DNA from: JAJDAT01 sp964570665
Lineage (GTDB): Bacteria > Nitrospinota > Nitrospinia > Nitrospinales > JAJDAT01
Assembly (NCBI GenBank): GCA_964570665.1
Contig: CAZMZH010000011.1
Coordinates: 62,001-126,000 of the forward strand
DNA: 64,000 nt
Direction of reading: 5' to 3'
The notes under the pieces are model-generated. The model searched no databases. It was not told the DNA's origin and was given only the letters and a program-made list of their open reading frames with translations. This document shows, in pieces, positions 17,195 to 26,291 of the stretch (position 1 is the stretch's first letter; every line of letters starts with the position of its first letter). The position numbers and the translations under genes are program-made.

Positions 17195-18964
17195 TTAGTC
17201 AGACAAAGTCGATAAAGCTTTTTTGGTTTCAGCTGAATCGGGATCCAGTTTTAAACTTTTCTTTAAATAGAAAACTCCAAGTTCTGGTTGGTTTAATTGA
17301 TTAATATAAACTGAGGCTAGTTGCCGCATAAAAAAGGCATTTTGGGAGTCTTCATCGACTAATTTTTTTAAGATCTGGACAGCCTCTTTTGTTCTTCCCC
17401 ATTTTATTAATATTGACGCTTTATTATTTAGCGCGGCAAGGTTTTTGGGATCTGTTTCTAAAGTTTTGTTTAGTATATTTAGAGCTTCTTTATTTCGGCT
17501 TTGTAAGGTATATAAAGCTCCCAATTCCACTTTTGGGAAAGACCGACCCGGGAACTCTTTTATAACATCTAAATAAATTTTTTCCGCTTTTTGAAACTTC
17601 ATTTGTTTTTGATAAACTTTAGCCATATAGAGCTTTGGACTAGGATTAGCGGGAACAAATGTTTGGGCTTTCCTAAAGAGCGGCAAGGCCTTATTAAATT
17701 TTCCATCATCTAAATATACTTTTCCTAATGCGGTAAGAGCTGTTGGATTGTTAGGACTTTTTAAAACACTGTCCTCCCACAAAGCTTGATTAGATTCAAA
17801 ATCTCGGATTCTTTCCCAACTTAAGCTCATATTGAGAGTAAATAAAACTCCTAATATTACATACAGGAAAAAATAATTCTTCGCGTTAAAATTTGCTTTC
17901 TTTGCGTAAACTCTTATTGCCGAAAATATAGCTAATAACAAACCTAAATAAGGTATATATAGCCAACGATCAGCCATCATTTGAGCTAGTGGAGCTATAC
18001 GAGAAACCGGTAATAGCGAGATTAAAAACCAACTTAAGCCAAAAAATATAGTTAGGTTTTTTTGGCGATATATCTTTAATAACAGTCCGAAGCCTACTAT
18101 CCACAAAAAGGCCCATATCACCTTTAAATTTAAAGGCGATATGAAAATAATATCTGCATACCATACGTTTAGGTTTAATGGGAGAAATAGCTTAATCAGA
18201 TATTCTTTAAAGATTACGACCATGCTGTATAAGGAATGGATTCCATCGCCTTCAACTCTTACTTTAATTCCTTTCCCCGATGAATGGCTCATAAGAGTTA
18301 TTGCAGAAAAAATGAGGCTTATAAACCAAAAGGGCCATTTATCCCAAATTGCTTTTTTTAATGGAATTTTTGTATAGCAATATTCATATAATACTAACAA
18401 TAGAGGAAGGATTATTATGGATACTTTTGCTAACAAACCTAAGGTAAATAAAAAAGCGGAAAGAATTTTCTTTTGAAATTGAACGAACAAAATGAATGCA
18501 GCTATAAAAAACAAAAAAGAAAGTAGATTTTTGAGTTCTGATACCCAGGCTACGCTTTCTACATTAACTGGGTGTATTAGGAAAAAAAGGCTCGTCAAAC
18601 AGGTTGTAAAAAAAGACTTTGTTAAGTGGTAAATTAGTATATGAACCAATAAACAATTCAATATATGCAAAACAAAGTTAGTTACGTGATATCCAACTGG
18701 GTTTAGTCCAAATAATTTATACTCTAAGGCAAAAGAAAATAAGGTGAGAGGGAGGTAGTCCCACTTATAAAATGAAGAAAAGATTCCAACCAAGTTTTGG
18801 GGGTCGGTTGTTTTTATAAGTGGATTGTTTTGGATGTAATGGAAATCGTCAAAAATAAACTGGTTTTTAAACGAGAAATAATAAAGACATATACCTACAA
18901 AAATATAAATAGCAAAGGATGTAATATGTTTTAATTTATCGCTGTAAATGCCTGATAGGTCCAA
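17195..18964 (-). CDS. multi-spanning membrane protein with C-terminal TPR repeats (TMTC-like)
   Basis: 589 residues. The first about 375 form nine or more membrane helices with the GT-C-like landmark FIFDDFHYIQNNPLI near the start and HPVNVESVAWVSELKNLL, as in the DUF1736/TMTC and PMT-like glycosyltransferase group. Residues about 395-589 are TPR repeats (for example ALTALGKVYLDDGKFNKALPLFRKA). Transfer of sugar from a lipid carrier to protein is the usual proposal for this architecture. The start is a TTG, since no ATG precedes the first helix, so the exact start is uncertain. Confidence 0.75.
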   Translation of the reverse strand: MDLSGIYSDKLKHITSFAIYIFVGICLYYFSFKNQFIFDDFHYIQNNPLIKTTDPQNLVGIFSSFYKWDYLPLTLFSFALEYKLFGLNPVGYHVTNFVLHILNCLLVHILIYHLTKSFFTTCLTSLFFLIHPVNVESVAWVSELKNLLSFLFFIAAFILFVQFQKKILSAFLFTLGLLAKVSIIILPLLLVLYEYCYTKIPLKKAIWDKWPFWFISLIFSAITLMSHSSGKGIKVRVEGDGIHSLYSMVVIFKEYLIKLFLPLNLNVWYADIIFISPLNLKVIWAFLWIVGFGLLLKIYRQKNLTIFFGLSWFLISLLPVSRIAPLAQMMADRWLYIPYLGLLLAIFSAIRVYAKKANFNAKNYFFLYVILGVLFTLNMSLSWERIRDFESNQALWEDSVLKSPNNPTALTALGKVYLDDGKFNKALPLFRKAQTFVPANPSPKLYMAKVYQKQMKFQKAEKIYLDVIKEFPGRSFPKVELGALYTLQSRNKEALNILNKTLETDPKNLAALNNKASILIKWGRTKEAVQILKKLVDEDSQNAFFMRQLASVYINQLNQPELGVFYLKKSLKLDPDSAETKKALSTLSD

Positions 18965-19180
18965 TCGTGGGCTCTAAAAATTAAAGTTATACTTGTTTCG
19001 TAATGGTTGCATTCATGGTGAATATTTTGAAAAATGAATCATTTTGCTAACTTTGTTATATTTTTAGCCAGATTTGCTCGAGAGTTTTTTAATTTTGATT
19101 CGTGGGGTTATAAAACGAAATTTTCCTCCACTTGTTTGTTTTTAAAATGAAGGTAATCTAATAGGGTATGTATTAAAAAG

Positions 19181-20512
19181 TTAGCCTTTAGAGGGACCGC
19201 CTCGTCGGGGATTGCGGGTTCGATTACCTGGAGGCCTACCTCGACCACGAGGCGGGCGGGAACCATTTCTAGAAGCGCCATTCCTTCTTGGTGGCGGGCC
19301 AGTTCTTTCCTTTTCTGGTCTTGGTGGAGCGGCTTTGTAATCGACGAACAAATGATCTTCTGGCCATACGACGGGAATCTTATTCTTCAACGTCTCTTCT
19401 ATTCGTTCCAAGTGTTGGATGTAGTCTTCACATCCTAATGAAATAGCGATGCCTTTTGCGCCAGCTCTCGCGGTTCTGCCAATTCTATGTATATAGTCTT
19501 CTGGGTCTTGAGGTATGTCATAGTTGATGACATGGCTGATATCGTCTATATGCAATCCTCTGGAAGCAACATCGGTCGCAATTAATATATCGATCTCGCC
19601 CGAACTAAACTTTTCCATAACTCGAATGCGCACTCTTTGGTTAACGTCGCCGCTAATTTGGGAGGCTTTATAACCGTTGTGGCTGAGTTGAGCTTCTACA
19701 TTTTCAGCTGCACGCTTGGTGTTGCAAAATATGATTGTTTTTTCAGCGCCTTCTTTTTTAAGCAGTCCAAATAGTAGATTTAACTTTTCAGAAGAGCCTG
19801 CGTGATAAAGCGATTGTTCCACTTCGTCTACAACCACTTTTCCAGGTTCGATGACAACTTTTTCCGCATTATTCATGTGTTCGTAGCAAAGTTCCATAAC
19901 TTGAAACGAAAGAGTTGCGGAAAATAGCATGGAGAGTCGACTATTGTATGGCGCAATATTTCTCAAGATATAACGTGTATCTTGAATGAATCCCATATCA
20001 AACAGTCTATCAGCTTCATCAATGACCAAAACTTTTACTGATTTTAAGCTGAAGAACTTCTGTTTATAGAAGTCTATTAATCTGCCAGGAGTGACAATGA
20101 GAATATCGACACCATTTTTAATTTTATTTTTTTGTTTTTCGTAATCAATGCCGCCATGAACACAAAGTGTTTTAAATTCGCAGTATTTACCTAAAACGTC
20201 TGCGTCTTTTTGAATTTGTCTGGCTAATTCGCGGGTAGGGGCTATGACCAGCGCTCTTGGAGCGACCCAACCGGCTTTTTTTGATTCAGGAATAGGATTT
20301 TTGATTAAATGTGTATAAAGGGAAATCAAAAAAGCGGCTGTTTTACCGGTTCCTGTTTGGGCTTGGCCCGCAACGTCTTTTCCTTTCAATGAGATAGGTA
20401 ACGTTTTGGCTTGGATTGGCGTGCAGAATTCGAATCCAGCCTCGGCAATTCCTTTGAGGACTAATTCCGGGATTTCTAATGAATCAAATTTAACAAGAGA
20501 CGGCGAAGTCAA
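19181..20512 (-). CDS. DEAD-box RNA helicase (RhlE/RhlB type)
   Basis: 443 residues, ATP-dependent RNA unwinding. The Q motif (FEFCTPIQ), motif I AQTGTGKT, motif II VIDEADRLFDMGF, motif III SAT, and motifs IV-VI ending HRIGRTARAGAKG are all present. The C-terminal about 50 residues are an Arg/Gly/Pro-rich tail (RPPRGRGRPPGNRTRNPRRGG) typical of RNA-binding extensions, and the DNA for it is unusually GC-rich. The start appears to be TTG at 20512. It probably acts in ribosome assembly or mRNA decay. No operon partner. Confidence 0.93.
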   Translation of the reverse strand: MTSPSLVKFDSLEIPELVLKGIAEAGFEFCTPIQAKTLPISLKGKDVAGQAQTGTGKTAAFLISLYTHLIKNPIPESKKAGWVAPRALVIAPTRELARQIQKDADVLGKYCEFKTLCVHGGIDYEKQKNKIKNGVDILIVTPGRLIDFYKQKFFSLKSVKVLVIDEADRLFDMGFIQDTRYILRNIAPYNSRLSMLFSATLSFQVMELCYEHMNNAEKVVIEPGKVVVDEVEQSLYHAGSSEKLNLLFGLLKKEGAEKTIIFCNTKRAAENVEAQLSHNGYKASQISGDVNQRVRIRVMEKFSSGEIDILIATDVASRGLHIDDISHVINYDIPQDPEDYIHRIGRTARAGAKGIAISLGCEDYIQHLERIEETLKNKIPVVWPEDHLFVDYKAAPPRPEKERTGPPPRRNGASRNGSRPPRGRGRPPGNRTRNPRRGGPSKG

Positions 20513-20752
20513 ATCGAAAGGCTAGTTCTAAATGGAGGGTTTTGTATGATTTCTGGAAACACTTATATTTGGTCAGATAATATTGCCTGTATTCTAAAAA
20601 GGTTTACCGAGGTTTGCAAGTTCAATTCTTTATTTTTATTGACGGGAAGGGTGATAAATGATTGAATGGCACTTTTTTGATAACTATACCTCCATAAATA
20701 TTGTTGATTTGTTGGGCGGTTAAAAGCTTTTTAGTAAAGTTTAGGATTTAAA

Positions 20753-22477
20753 ATGATAAAGCATGATGTGGTGATTGTTGGTTCTGGTTTGGCTGGAATG
20801 AGGGCAGCGTTAGAGGTTTGCAAAGAGTTGGACGTTGCCATATTGAGCAAAGTGTATCCTTCCAGGTCGCATTCCGGAGCGGCGCAGGGTGGCATAGCCG
20901 CTAGTTTAGGCAATGTCGAGAGCGACAGCTGGGAAGAGCATATGTTTGATACTATCAAGGGCGGCGATTATCTGAACGACCAAGATGCGGTGGAAGAATA
21001 CGTTAAGGCGGCCCCAAGAGTAATTTATGAATTAGAACATATGGGGTGCGTTTTTAGCCGAATGGCAAACGGAAAAATCGCACAAAGAAGTTTTGGCGGA
21101 CACTCCAAGCCTAGAGCTTGTTTTTCTGCTGACCGCACGGGCCATGCTGTTCTTCATGCTCTCCATGAACAAGTATTAAAACAAAGCAAATCAATTAAGA
21201 TTTATTCCGAATGGAGTATGCATTCTTTAATAATAGAGGATGGCCAGTGCAAAGGGATTGTTGTCAGTAATATTCGAACTGGCGAGGTAGAAGTTATTCA
21301 AGGTAAGGCCGTCATCTTTGCTACTGGGGGTTATGGTAGGGTTTTTAAAATTACTTCTAATGCGTTCGCCAGCACTGCAGATGGCGCTATTGCCGCTTTT
21401 GAGGCGGGTCTTCCAATAGAAGACGCTGAATTTGTTCAGTTCCATCCCTCGGGTTTATTTAGGCAGGGAATTTTATTTTCTGAAGCCGCTCGAGGTGAAG
21501 GCGGTTATTTAACCAATGGAGCTGGCGAACGGTTTATGGAAAAATACGCTCCATCCAGAATGGAGTTAGCTCCAAGAGATATTGTAGCTCGTGCAGAACA
21601 AAGTGAGATTGATGCTGGAAGGGCAGGCGGAGGAAAAGGCCCAGGCGAGGGTTTCATTAATTTGGACCTCAGACATTTGGGCGAGGCTCGAATAATGGAA
21701 AGACTTCCCCAAATTAGGCAATTAGGCATAGACTTTATTGGCGTTGATTGCATTAAGGACCCGTTACCAATTCAACCAACAGCCCATTATTCGATGGGTG
21801 GTATTCCAACAAATAAATTTGGTCAGGTAATTGTTGATGCCGAGGGTACACACATGCCTGGATTTTTTGCGGCAGGCGAATGCGCTTGTGTTTCGGTTCA
21901 TGGTGGAAATCGTTTAGGGACAAACTCTTTGCTAGAAGCTGTAGTATTTGGAGAACGTGCTGGCAAGGCAGCATTGGAATACGCTAGCAAAACTGGTTTT
22001 GAGAAAATCAACGAAAGCCATCAAAAGACTGAAGTTCTAAAGATTATGGAAGACGTTTATCAAAGCGAAGGAACTGAAAGCTATAATGATATTCGTAACG
22101 AAATGAAAGAAATCATGATGGCCAACTGTGGAGTTTTTCGCGATGAAGAAAAACTAAAAGTTTGCGTCGACACGATTAAAAAACTGCAAGTACGTTATAA
22201 AAAAGGTAAAGTAACGGATAAAGGAAAGCTGTTTAACACCGAGATTTACGAAATCCTTGAATTAGGCAATATGCTTAAAATGGCGGAGATTATTTCCACC
22301 GCCGCTTTGGATAGAAAAGAATCGCGTGGCGGTCATTTCCGAACGGACTACGATAAAAGAGACGATGAAAACTTTTTAAAGCATTCTATGCTTTATAAGA
22401 ACGAAGACGATTCTATTGATATTAAATATAAGCCTGTTGTCATTACCAAATATCAACCAAAAGAAAGAACTTATTAA
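20753..22477 (+). CDS. sdhA: succinate dehydrogenase/fumarate reductase flavoprotein subunit
   Basis: 574 residues. The FAD-binding fold is at the N-terminus (VVIVGSGLAGMRAALEV). His40 lies in SRSHSGAAQGG, the position of covalent FAD attachment. The active-site segments HPSGLF and PTAHYSMGGIPTN and the C-terminal RGGHFRTDY are present. It oxidises succinate or reduces fumarate in the membrane-associated complex with the next two genes. Its TAA overlaps the sdhB ATG (TAATG). With sucCD in the same window, both reactions flanking succinate are covered. Confidence 0.95.
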   Translation: MIKHDVVIVGSGLAGMRAALEVCKELDVAILSKVYPSRSHSGAAQGGIAASLGNVESDSWEEHMFDTIKGGDYLNDQDAVEEYVKAAPRVIYELEHMGCVFSRMANGKIAQRSFGGHSKPRACFSADRTGHAVLHALHEQVLKQSKSIKIYSEWSMHSLIIEDGQCKGIVVSNIRTGEVEVIQGKAVIFATGGYGRVFKITSNAFASTADGAIAAFEAGLPIEDAEFVQFHPSGLFRQGILFSEAARGEGGYLTNGAGERFMEKYAPSRMELAPRDIVARAEQSEIDAGRAGGGKGPGEGFINLDLRHLGEARIMERLPQIRQLGIDFIGVDCIKDPLPIQPTAHYSMGGIPTNKFGQVIVDAEGTHMPGFFAAGECACVSVHGGNRLGTNSLLEAVVFGERAGKAALEYASKTGFEKINESHQKTEVLKIMEDVYQSEGTESYNDIRNEMKEIMMANCGVFRDEEKLKVCVDTIKKLQVRYKKGKVTDKGKLFNTEIYEILELGNMLKMAEIISTAALDRKESRGGHFRTDYDKRDDENFLKHSMLYKNEDDSIDIKYKPVVITKYQPKERTY

Positions 22478-23421
22478 TGACCACTTTTAGGATCAAAAGA
22501 TATAATCCGGAAAAACAACCCGAGCCTTATTTTGATGAGTTTGAGGTTGACACGACGGAGGGAATAACCGTTTTGGATTGTCTCAACGAGATTAAGTGGA
22601 CCCAAGACGGTAGTTTGTCTTATCGGATGTCGTGTCGAAGCGCTATATGTGGATCATGTGCGATTAAATCCAATGGTCATGCAATTTTAGCCTGTCAACG
22701 ACAAGCGGAGCATGTTGCCGATAAAGACGATACAATAACTATAGAGCCTTTGGGCAATATGAAACCCATTAAGGATTTAGTCGTCGATTTCAAGCCCTTT
22801 TGGGAAAAAATAGATAAAGTCAAACCCTATTTACATAACGACACTGCCCCACCTGTAGAAAAAGAACGAACTCAATCTCCTGAAGAATTTAGACTCATTG
22901 ACGACTCCAGCACTTGTATTATGTGCGGCGCTTGTTACTCGGATTGTAATGTTTTAGAGGTTGATGATAATTTCTTAGGGCCGGCCGCATTGGCCAAAGC
23001 GCAACGGTTTGTTAATGATTCTAGAGATAATGCAACTCTGGAACGAGTTAAAGCATTGAGCGAACCTGGCGGCATTTGGGATTGCACTCATTGTGGAGAG
23101 TGTGTCGAGCGTTGCCCAAAACCAGCTCAACCTTTTTATCGTATCAAAGAAGTTATGGCTACTGCTTTAGAAGAAGGTGTTCATAATAACAATGGGGCAA
23201 GGCATGCCTTGTCATTTACAAAGTCTGTTAAGCATAGCGGGCGATTAAACGAGAATCAACTGCCCGTCGAATCAATGGGTTTCTTTAATATAAAAGGTCT
23301 TTTGGAACTGGTTCCAGTTGGCATCAGAATGTTGCTAAAAGGTAAAGTTCCACCAATCATTCATAGATCTATTAAAGGAGCCGACGACGTTAAGCGAATT
23401 TATAGGGAGTTAGGAGAATGA
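22477..23421 (+). CDS. sdhB: succinate dehydrogenase/fumarate reductase iron-sulfur subunit
   Basis: 314 residues, longer than the classical subunit of about 240. The N-terminal [2Fe-2S] domain carries SCRSAICGSCAIK and a fourth Cys after HAILAC. The C-terminal ferredoxin domain has CIMCGACYSDC and CTHCGECVERCPKP. It passes electrons between the flavin and the SdhE/quinone side. The extension beyond the second cluster (about 245-314) is basic and may contact SdhE. It overlaps sdhE by four bases (ATGA). Confidence 0.95.
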   Translation: MTTFRIKRYNPEKQPEPYFDEFEVDTTEGITVLDCLNEIKWTQDGSLSYRMSCRSAICGSCAIKSNGHAILACQRQAEHVADKDDTITIEPLGNMKPIKDLVVDFKPFWEKIDKVKPYLHNDTAPPVEKERTQSPEEFRLIDDSSTCIMCGACYSDCNVLEVDDNFLGPAALAKAQRFVNDSRDNATLERVKALSEPGGIWDCTHCGECVERCPKPAQPFYRIKEVMATALEEGVHNNNGARHALSFTKSVKHSGRLNENQLPVESMGFFNIKGLLELVPVGIRMLLKGKVPPIIHRSIKGADDVKRIYRELGE

Positions 23422-24296
23422 AGTTTGCCTTATTCACCGGATGTGTCGCCAAAGGCGCTACTCGGGAATTGATGATATCTACAATGAAAGCCGCAGATGG
23501 GCTTGGCATTGATTTTGTTGAAATGAAAAGCGCCTCTTGTTGCGGAGCTGGGGTGGTTTCTGAGAAGAGTCCCATTCTAAATGACGCGTTGAACGCTCGG
23601 AACTTTGCAATTGCCGAAGAGCAAGGATTGGATTTGATTACCATTTGTTCCACTTGTCAGGGCAATTTGAAAAAATCCGAATGTAAGATCGATTCGGATA
23701 CCGAATATAAAAATAAAATAAACGGTGTCTTAAAGGATGGCGGTCATCAGTATCAAGGCGGTAAAATCAACATCAAACATTTTGCCCATATTTTATCGAC
23801 TCCAGAAGGATTGGAGCTCCTGAAATCGAAGTTAAAGAAACCCTTAAAAGGGTTAAAAGTCGCCGCGTTTTACGGTTGTTATGTATTACGTCCCTCAGGT
23901 CTGTCTGACTTCGACACTCCCGACGATCCGCATGGCATGGAAGATATTTTTGAAGCGCTTGGAGCCACACCTGTTTATTACGAAAGTAGGATCAAGTGTT
24001 GTGGGTTTCCTATTATCATGATGAATAAAACCGCATCTTTGGATATGGCAGGCAACGCCTTGTTGGACGCAATTCAAAGCGGGGCCGACGTTGTAGTAAC
24101 CGGTTGTCCATTGTGCCATTTGAGTTTGGATTCTTACCAACCAGAAATTCGCAAACTCAAAGAAAAAGGTTATGATATTCCGATTCTGCATCTTCCCCAG
24201 TTAATTTCTCTTGCCTTGGGCCATTCGCCTAAAGAACTTGATATGCATAAACATATCATTGGCGGAGAAAGAATAATGGAAAAAGTAACTGCCTAA
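23418..24296 (+). CDS. sdhE: SdhE: HdrB-like membrane-side subunit of non-classical succinate dehydrogenase
   Basis: 292 residues with two CCG domains. The first has Cys in FTGCVAKG, then ASCCGAG, then CSTCQG; the second has YGCYV, KCCGFP and CPLC. This is the cysteine pattern of heterodisulfide reductase subunit B. In type E complexes this subunit replaces the haem anchors SdhC and SdhD. No SdhC, SdhD or SdhF follows. Quinone reduction through this subunit is known from archaeal and cyanobacterial examples and is inferred here. Confidence 0.88.
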   Translation: MKFALFTGCVAKGATRELMISTMKAADGLGIDFVEMKSASCCGAGVVSEKSPILNDALNARNFAIAEEQGLDLITICSTCQGNLKKSECKIDSDTEYKNKINGVLKDGGHQYQGGKINIKHFAHILSTPEGLELLKSKLKKPLKGLKVAAFYGCYVLRPSGLSDFDTPDDPHGMEDIFEALGATPVYYESRIKCCGFPIIMMNKTASLDMAGNALLDAIQSGADVVVTGCPLCHLSLDSYQPEIRKLKEKGYDIPILHLPQLISLALGHSPKELDMHKHIIGGERIMEKVTA

Positions 24297-24348
24297 TACG
24301 ACTACTGTATTATTACTAAAAATAGGATCGGCTCTCGAATTAACTTTT

Positions 24349-24371
24349 CGTGTTAAAATTTCTTTAACACG
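24349..24371. promoter_or_regulatory. perfect hairpin between sdhE and the transporter
   Basis: CGTGTTAAA (24349-24357) pairs perfectly with TTTAACACG (24363-24371) around a five-base loop. No T-run follows. It lies 35 bases before the transporter start and could be an operator, an mRNA-stabilising stem, or a factor-dependent stop. Confidence 0.4.
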
Positions 24372-24405
24372 GACCAACCTTTGTTAATTTATCCGATTCT
24401 AAAGA

Positions 24406-25947
24406 TTGACTCCCACAAGACTTAAAATAAAATATTCCTTCTTTTTTCTAGGGCTATTTGTGTTTTTAGCCGTTTTGGCTGTTCCTTCTGAAATGCCTCC
24501 TTCTGCGCACAAGCTTACCGCTATTGTTGCTTTAATGGCTATTTGGTGGGTAGGCGAAGCGGTCCCTATTCCTGTTACAGCCTTAATACCTTTAGTTCTA
24601 TTCCCTTTATTAGGGATCATGTCGGCAAAAGAAATTGCTCCAAATTATTCGAACCATTTGGTATTTCTTTTCTTTGGGGGGTTTTCAATCGCCATTGCGA
24701 TGGAAAAATGGGGACTCCATAAGCGTATCGCGCTAAACATCATTTTGGCAATAGGCGGAAATCCAGAACGAACTATTTTAGGTTTCATGTTAGCCACAGG
24801 CTTTCTTTCTATGTGGATATCAAATACAGCTACCGTGTTAATGATGTTGCCTGTAGCTATAGCGGTGATAAAAGAATTAGCCGAAGGCGCAACTATGAAA
24901 GGTTTTGAGAGTCCGGAAAGCTCGAAATTAATTGAGAAAAGTCTTGGTTGCGCTTTAATGCTGGGCATCGCTTATTCCGCAAGTATTGGCGGTGTTGCAA
25001 CATTGATTGGCACTCCCCCTAATGTTGTTTTAGCCGGTTTATTTAAGAATTATTCACAAGGAGCCGCTGAAATACCTTTTGGGAAATGGATGATATTTGC
25101 CTTGCCATTAGCTTTGACTTTTATAATTTTTGTGTGGGTATTTTTATGTCGATTTGGCTCTGATATACCCATGAGACAAATTGATTTTAAGTTCTCACGA
25201 GGTGTTTTATCGGAACAAGTCGATAAGCTTGGGACTTTTAGTAGAGAAGAAAAGTTTGTGGCCTGGATATTTGGGATGACAGCCGTACTATGGATATTTA
25301 GAAAACCTTTAAAATTTTCAGATTGGACTATTCCTGGCTGGTCGCAATCGTTTACCGATCCCAGTTTAATTCAAGATTCAACTGTAGCGATGGCAATGGC
25401 TCTACTACTTTTTTGCGTGCCCTTAAACTTATTTGGGAAGCTTGAATCTAAACAAGAGAAAGAGGTTTTCGCGCTTGATTGGAAAACGATAGAAACAAAA
25501 ATGCCTTGGGGAATTCTTTTATTATTTGGCGGGGGGTTCGCATTAGCGGCTGGTTTTGGTAAAACCGGGTTAGATCAGTGGATTGGATCGCAATTATCCA
25601 GAATTTTTGAATTGCCTATTTGGGCAATCATCTTCGTTGTATGTTTTCTGGTTACTTTTCTTACAGAGCTTACGTCTAACACGGCAACGGCAACAATGAT
25701 ATTGCCGATTCTTGGAGCAATGAGCGTTAAAGGAAATATTGATCCTATTTATTTAATGTTTCCAGCGGCTTTGGCCGCTTCTTTTGCTTTTATGCTTCCG
25801 GTTGCAACTCCACCCAACGCTATTGTTTTTGGTTCAGGTTGGGTAACTATTTCTAAAATGGCAAGAATTGGCGTTGTTGTAAATATAATGGGATCTATAA
25901 TAATTACTTTTTTCACAGTGTTCTGGTTACCGCTAATTTTTAATTAA
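24406..25947 (+). CDS. DASS/SLC13-family sodium-coupled anion transporter
   Basis: 513 residues with about 11 membrane helices. Both family signatures are present and duplicated in the two inverted halves: SNTATVLMMLPVA and SNTATATMILPI, together with IGTPPNVVLAG and VATPPNAIVFGSG. Members import dicarboxylates such as succinate, malate and fumarate, or sulfate, with sodium. Its place behind sdhABE favours a C4-dicarboxylate, but this is inference. The start is a TTG at 24406; the first in-frame ATG would remove the first helix. Confidence 0.88.
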   Translation: MTPTRLKIKYSFFFLGLFVFLAVLAVPSEMPPSAHKLTAIVALMAIWWVGEAVPIPVTALIPLVLFPLLGIMSAKEIAPNYSNHLVFLFFGGFSIAIAMEKWGLHKRIALNIILAIGGNPERTILGFMLATGFLSMWISNTATVLMMLPVAIAVIKELAEGATMKGFESPESSKLIEKSLGCALMLGIAYSASIGGVATLIGTPPNVVLAGLFKNYSQGAAEIPFGKWMIFALPLALTFIIFVWVFLCRFGSDIPMRQIDFKFSRGVLSEQVDKLGTFSREEKFVAWIFGMTAVLWIFRKPLKFSDWTIPGWSQSFTDPSLIQDSTVAMAMALLLFCVPLNLFGKLESKQEKEVFALDWKTIETKMPWGILLLFGGGFALAAGFGKTGLDQWIGSQLSRIFELPIWAIIFVVCFLVTFLTELTSNTATATMILPILGAMSVKGNIDPIYLMFPAALAASFAFMLPVATPPNAIVFGSGWVTISKMARIGVVVNIMGSIIITFFTVFWLPLIFN

Positions 25948-25999
25948 ATATTTGAAAAATAAATTTTTTGAATTTGTGGAAAAAAATAAATCATACCTA

Positions 26000-26029
26000 T
26001 TGACTTTTTGCGATATGGGAACATATTAA
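26000..26029 (+). promoter_or_regulatory. sigma-70-type promoter for the micro-ORF unit
   Basis: TTGACT (26000-26005) and TATTAA (26024-26029) are separated by 18 bases, close to the sigma-70 consensus. Transcription would begin near 26036, about 30 bases before the first micro-ORF, and run to the terminator at 26292-26326. Confidence 0.6.
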
Positions 26030-26046
26030 TCATATAAATTTCTTTA

Positions 26047-26084
26047 AATAAGGAGGGTCTGTAAAATGATTAATCCACCTTATT
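26047..26084 (+). promoter_or_regulatory. hairpin sequestering Shine-Dalgarno and start of micro-ORF 1
   Basis: AATAAGGAGG (26047-26056) can pair with CCACCTTATT (26075-26084): nine of ten positions are Watson-Crick, with a single A/A mismatch. The stem hides the ribosome site, and the ATG lies in the 18-base loop. The pairing strand is the coding sequence of the peptide itself, so translation could open or close its own access. Confidence 0.6.
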
Positions 26085-26110
26085 GCTTGGTTTCTCCTAG
26101 ATATTATTAA
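26066..26110 (+). CDS. micro-ORF 1, 14-residue peptide
   Basis: The peptide MINPPYCLVSPRYY is preceded by AAGGAGG (26050-26056), nine bases before the ATG, which is the strongest ribosome site in this region. The unit has its own promoter and terminator, so it is not a leader of a downstream gene on this strand. I know of no family it belongs to. It could be a signalling or modified peptide (one Cys, four aromatic residues), a toxin-like peptide, or a by-product of a structured RNA in which the GGAGG motif has another role. Confidence 0.45.
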   Translation: MINPPYCLVSPRYY

Positions 26111-26174
26111 TTTTTAATAGAAAGGTGAATTTAAGAAAATTTATTTAGGTTTTTAATTTAGTTATTAATCTTTT

Positions 26175-26205
26175 TGGAGGGGCTATTATGAGTTTAGGTC
26201 CGCCA
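26175..26205 (+). promoter_or_regulatory. hairpin sequestering Shine-Dalgarno of micro-ORF 2
   Basis: TGGAGG (26175-26180) can pair with CCGCCA (26200-26205), with a single mismatch at the same central A as in the first hairpin and the ATG in the loop. Five base pairs are weak alone. The repeated architecture is what makes it notable. Confidence 0.45.
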
Positions 26206-26214
26206 GATATCTAG
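26188..26214 (+). CDS. micro-ORF 2, 8-residue peptide
   Basis: The peptide MSLGPPDI is preceded by GGAGGGG (26176-26182), five bases before the ATG. It lies 77 bases after micro-ORF 1 on the same predicted transcript. Like the first, it has a Pro-Pro pair close to the start, and those codons form the strand that pairs with the ribosome site. The two units align roughly (GGAGGG.CT.T..ATGA.T) and may be an old duplication. Downstream, 26249-26287 holds two more small hairpins before the terminator. Coding is unproven. Confidence 0.4.
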   Translation: MSLGPPDI

Positions 26215-26291
26215 GTTTGCTTGAAATTAAATTTAATAATCTAATTAACTCATCTTTATGAGCGACTCCCAATAAAATGTTTGGAGTTTTT

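Noticed and set aside
20660..20685. TGGCAC followed by T-run and TTGAT upstream of sdhA, resembling a sigma-54 promoter
   Set aside because: The -12 GC is absent and the spacing is one base short.
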